Positions 61,844-64,000 of a stretch of 64,000 bases of DNA are shown in pieces. Numbering within the stretch: position 1 is the first letter of the stretch; the number at the start of each line of letters is the position of its first letter. The position numbers and the translations under genes are program-made. A model generated the notes under the pieces. That model searched no databases, was not told where the DNA came from, and saw only the letters and a list, made by a program, of their open reading frames with translations. Source of the DNA: Methanoculleus sp. UBA374 (GTDB lineage Archaea > Halobacteriota > Methanomicrobia > Methanomicrobiales > Methanoculleaceae); the NCBI GenBank assembly GCA_002508705.1, contig DAYL01000019.1, positions 117,182-181,181 on the forward strand, in the 5' to 3' direction.

Positions 61844-62146
61844 ATGCTTACGGCTGAGAGCATCATCGGAGCGCTGGCGGAACACCGGGAACGGATCAGG
61901 AGCCTTGGCGTCCGGCGGATCGGGGTCTTTGGTTCCTTCGTCCGGGGTGAAGAGCACGAGGAGAGCGATATCGATATTCTCATCGAGTTTGAGGAGGGGG
62001 GACGTTCTTTCGACACGTATATGGATCTCAAGTTCTTCCTCGAAGATCTCTTCAGGAGAAGGGTCGACCTCGTCGACCGCGATACTATCAAGCCGGCTTT
62101 AAGACCCCACATCCTCCGGAGCGTCCGGTATGCCCCGGGAATATAA
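61844..62146 (+). CDS. MntA-like minimal nucleotidyltransferase antitoxin
   Basis: A 100-residue MNT protein: IGVFGSFVRGEEHEESDIDI carries the GS(x10)DxD nucleotidyltransferase motif (residues 29-48), followed by FFLEDLFRRRVDLVDRDTI. In HEPN/MNT systems the MntA partner AMPylates HepT near its active site and so neutralises it. Overlaps hepT by 17 bases. Confidence 0.88.
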   Translation: MLTAESIIGALAEHRERIRSLGVRRIGVFGSFVRGEEHEESDIDILIEFEEGGRSFDTYMDLKFFLEDLFRRRVDLVDRDTIKPALRPHILRSVRYAPGI

Positions 62147-62477
62147 CCTCTACCTCCGTGATATCCTTGAGGCAATCAAGAGGATTGAGCAATATACACA
62201 GGGAATGGACTACGAAGCGTTCATGGAGAACCATCTTGTACAGGATGGAGTGATCCGGAACCTCATGGTCATCGGTGAGGCCACGAAGCTCATCCCCGAG
62301 CCGCTCAAATGCGAGCATACCAGTATCCCCTGGAGAAAGATTGCGGGGATGCGGGACATCCTGATTCACGCCTACTTCGGGGTCCATAACGAGATCGTGT
62401 GGGATGTCGTCCGGAACAAAATCCCGGAACTGCAGGTTGCCGTCAGGCAGATGCTCGATAAGGAACCTACCCGATAG
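62130..62477 (+). CDS. HepT-like HEPN ribonuclease toxin
   Basis: A 115-residue DUF86 protein with the catalytic R-x4-H motif RDILIHAYF near 83-91, and VIRNLMVIGEATKLIP near 48-63, both standard for HepT. It is expected to cleave RNA unless modified by MntA. The tyrosine two residues after the histidine (HAY) is the known AMPylation site type. Intact, unlike the related module at 17454-17995. Confidence 0.88.
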   Translation: MPREYNLYLRDILEAIKRIEQYTQGMDYEAFMENHLVQDGVIRNLMVIGEATKLIPEPLKCEHTSIPWRKIAGMRDILIHAYFGVHNEIVWDVVRNKIPELQVAVRQMLDKEPTR

Positions 62478-62552
62478 GGATCACTTTTCCCGCTTCATCC
62501 GGAGAACGATCCGGGACGAGATCCCTGATCATCTGCATAATTTCTTGTTGAG

Positions 62553-62732
62553 GATACTCATGACCGGCAAGCAGACGTCAGGGAGAGCATCAGGGTGCTC
62601 ACTGAAAAGCTCGATCTTCTCCTCAATGAGAGGGAGAGCATGGCGATGATGAAACTCTCCGGGCGGTCGCTCTCCGCTTTTCTCTCCGAGGAGCCCGACC
62701 TCTATACCATCAGGGATGCCGGGGCTGCATAG
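62553..62732 (+). pseudogene. Antitoxin-like frame without clear start
   Basis: The frame HDRQADVRESIRVLTEKLDL then LNERESMAMMKLSGRSLSAF and LSEEPDLYTIRD ends two bases before the MazF-like start. The end resembles antitoxins encoded with MazF/PemK toxins. No start codon precedes the helical part; ATG at 62641 would give only 30 residues. Possibly 5'-truncated. Confidence 0.45.
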
Positions 62733-62734
62733 CG

Positions 62735-63064
62735 ATGAAAGGAAAGATTGTTCTGATACCGTTTCCTCCTCCCCATCTCACCGCAACAAACCTGCGCCCG
62801 GCACTTGTCCTCCATGAGGGTGACCGCGATGTGGTCCTCGCCTTCATCTCGTCAAAAATCCATGTGGGAGCGGGTCCGGCAGGGATTATGGTAACCACTT
62901 CACACGTAGGCTTTTCAAGAAGCGGTCTCAAAGTCGATTCAGTTATCCGGGCGAAGGTCGGCCTTTCAGACCTTCACTCACCAACGGCACCCTTGATTCT
63001 GCAAGGAGATCCGCTACAAACGATCTCTGTTTGCGTACACCGGCTTCCATCTCAGCCTCCATAA
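62735..63064 (+). CDS. MazF/PemK-type toxin
   Basis: A 109-residue protein: GKIVLIPFPPPHLTATNLRP then ALVLHEGDRDVVLAFISSK, close to MazF/PemK endoribonucleases of archaea (G.IVL..FPFTD...K.RPALV). The usual TD after FPF is replaced by PPPH, which may affect activity. It starts two bases after the antitoxin-like frame. Confidence 0.75.
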   Translation: MKGKIVLIPFPPPHLTATNLRPALVLHEGDRDVVLAFISSKIHVGAGPAGIMVTTSHVGFSRSGLKVDSVIRAKVGLSDLHSPTAPLILQGDPLQTISVCVHRLPSQPP

Positions 63065-63129
63065 GATGATAACGGCGATCTCCTGCCATGCCGCCTCGCA
63101 CGTTAAACTGTCAGACTGAAAAAGGAGGT

Positions 63130-63615
63130 AGTATTCCTGTAGTGCGTGCTGGTTCTTATCGTTCCAGCCGATCCCCCTGTACGCAAACCCCGCGTTGATC
63201 CACACATCCGGATCCACAACATTCCGCCCGTCGACGATCGCCGGGTGTTGGCACCCGCACAACCGCCGCACCTCTTCAGGCACCAACCCCCGGTACTCCT
63301 TGTGGCGTCCGCGCCCGCGAGAGCTCCGGCGGGACGTCCGGCGACGTCGCCGGGTCCACCCAGGGGTCGTGCATCATGCCCGCCGCGAGCGCCGCCTCAT
63401 AGATCGGTTTCGTCGGCGTGTTCCACGCGTCGTCGGAGCCGTTTGACGAAGGCCCGGCCGGGGAGCGCCAACTTCGTCAGGTGCAGCATGTGCGCCAGCA
63501 TGAAGTCGCTGATGGCGCGGGCGAGGGTGTAGAGCGACTCCTGGCTGGGGCACGGACGGGATGGCCGCTTGGTGGAAGATGCCGTCCGCACCCGGGAAGG
63601 AGTCACAACTCGCAC
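63130..63615 (-). pseudogene. Chimeric wreck B: same epimerase-dehydrogenase fusion as copy A
   Basis: Reading downstream on the minus strand: CDSFPGADGIFHQAAIPSVP (epimerase), then AISDFMLAHMLHLTKLALPG, NTPTKPIYEAALAAGMMHDP and WVDPATSPDVPPELS, KEYRGLVPEEVRRLCGCQHP, AIVDGRNVVDPDVWINAGFA and YRGIGWNDKN (UDP-sugar dehydrogenase C-terminal domain). Order and junction are as in copy A, but the fragments kept differ and the epimerase N-terminus is missing. Several frameshifts. Confidence 0.75.
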
Positions 63616-63616
63616 C

Positions 63617-63770
63617 TCCGGTGCTCCAACTCTGTTCCTCGCACCTAACGGTGCTCACGCTCACTGTGTTCGCGCCTCGAAGCCTGATGTCTTCTCAAAC
63701 TCCTGTCCTGCGGACAGTCGTTCCTAGGAGGAGCGTCGTTCCTGACGGTGCTCCCGCTCCTGTCGGAACA
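63617..63770. repeat. Hairpin-module repeat, copy 6
   Basis: CGCACCTCCGGTGCTCCAACTC, CGCACCTAACGGTGCTCACGC, AAACTCCTGTCCTGCGGACAG and GTTCCTAGGAGGAGCGTCGTTCC modules. The module AACTCCTG...CAGTCGTTCC is the reverse complement of the core in copies 2 and 3. It lies where the N-terminal part of the epimerase fragment of wreck B is missing. Confidence 0.6.
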
Positions 63771-64000
63771 TCGCGACTCCAACGCCATCTTCACCTGTAC
63801 GACCATCCGGACCTCGTCCAGAGAGGACGACGCGATCCATGATGCGGTCGACCTGGGCCGACGCCGTCCCCGCACCGGAGTGAAAGGAAGTCTCTTACCC
63901 CCGCTCTTTTTTTCCCGTGCCGGGAGCTTGGCAACCGGGGCGGCCCCCCTTACCTGTGGGGACGTTTTGTTTTACCGGGCAGTGGTGGATGTTCCCGAAG
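63771..64000. other. Right end of window, no supported gene
   Basis: A plus-strand frame (SNAIFTCTTIRTSSREDDAI, then HDAVDLGRRRPRTGV) has some protein-like character but no known motif. The sequence ends inside it. Confidence 0.3.

Overview
The window looks like a chromosomal segment of a methanogenic archaeon of the Methanomicrobiales, most like Methanoculleus. This is inferred from gene content, not from a search: an FmdE-type protein, HypD, an F420-hydrogenase-beta-type protein, a DUF365 protein typical of methanogens, a TrmB-type regulator, archaeal TATA boxes and two tRNAs. Most genes are GC-rich, with AT-rich islands that look acquired.

Layout. 0-9 kb: two SAM methyltransferases, an FmdE-like gene heading a Zn/Mn-type ABC uptake operon, a frameshifted trmO, a decayed methyltransferase and a COG3366 membrane protein. 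9-17 kb: many broken genes (peroxiredoxin, FmdE fragment, AAA ATPase, AlbA/RecG-type protein) around a divergent MFS exporter/TrmB regulator pair, a QueG-like Fe-S protein, a VapBC-type pair and an EVE plus DUF365 pair. 17-23.7 kb: a broken MntA/HepT module, hairpin-rich repeats, tRNA-Arg, hypD, a radical SAM protein, a helical-repeat protein and a TIM-barrel epimerase.

23.8-35.0 kb: an integrated element of about 11.2 kb inserted at the 3' end of tRNA-Thr(GGT). An 11-bp copy of the tRNA end lies just beyond the integrase gene. The element carries regulators with clear operators, an NrS-1-like primase-polymerase, a separate SF3-type helicase, a small terminase candidate, and a large terminase split into ATPase and nuclease genes. 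Nine genes in this strand-uniform block are joined by short overlaps. No portal, capsid or tail gene was recognised, so it resembles a satellite or packaging island more than a complete provirus. This is the strongest candidate for an undescribed system in the window.

36.4-60.4 kb: a surface-glycan cluster with a GT2 transferase, WecB epimerase, two SDR sugar-nucleotide enzymes, several GT4 transferases, a pyruvyltransferase/F420-beta pair, a GT-C-like membrane protein, a Wzx-type flippase, an asparagine-synthase-like protein, GNAT and FemAB-like transferases and a polysaccharide deacetylase. It is littered with IS21, IS5 and ISH3-like remains. Three of its genes change base composition in mid-gene.

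60.4-64 kb: two copies of one chimeric wreck (SDR epimerase joined to UDP-sugar dehydrogenase) flank an intact MntA/HepT pair and a MazF-like toxin. Repeats built of short hairpins recur six times across the window, at both ends of gene debris and once inside a gene.
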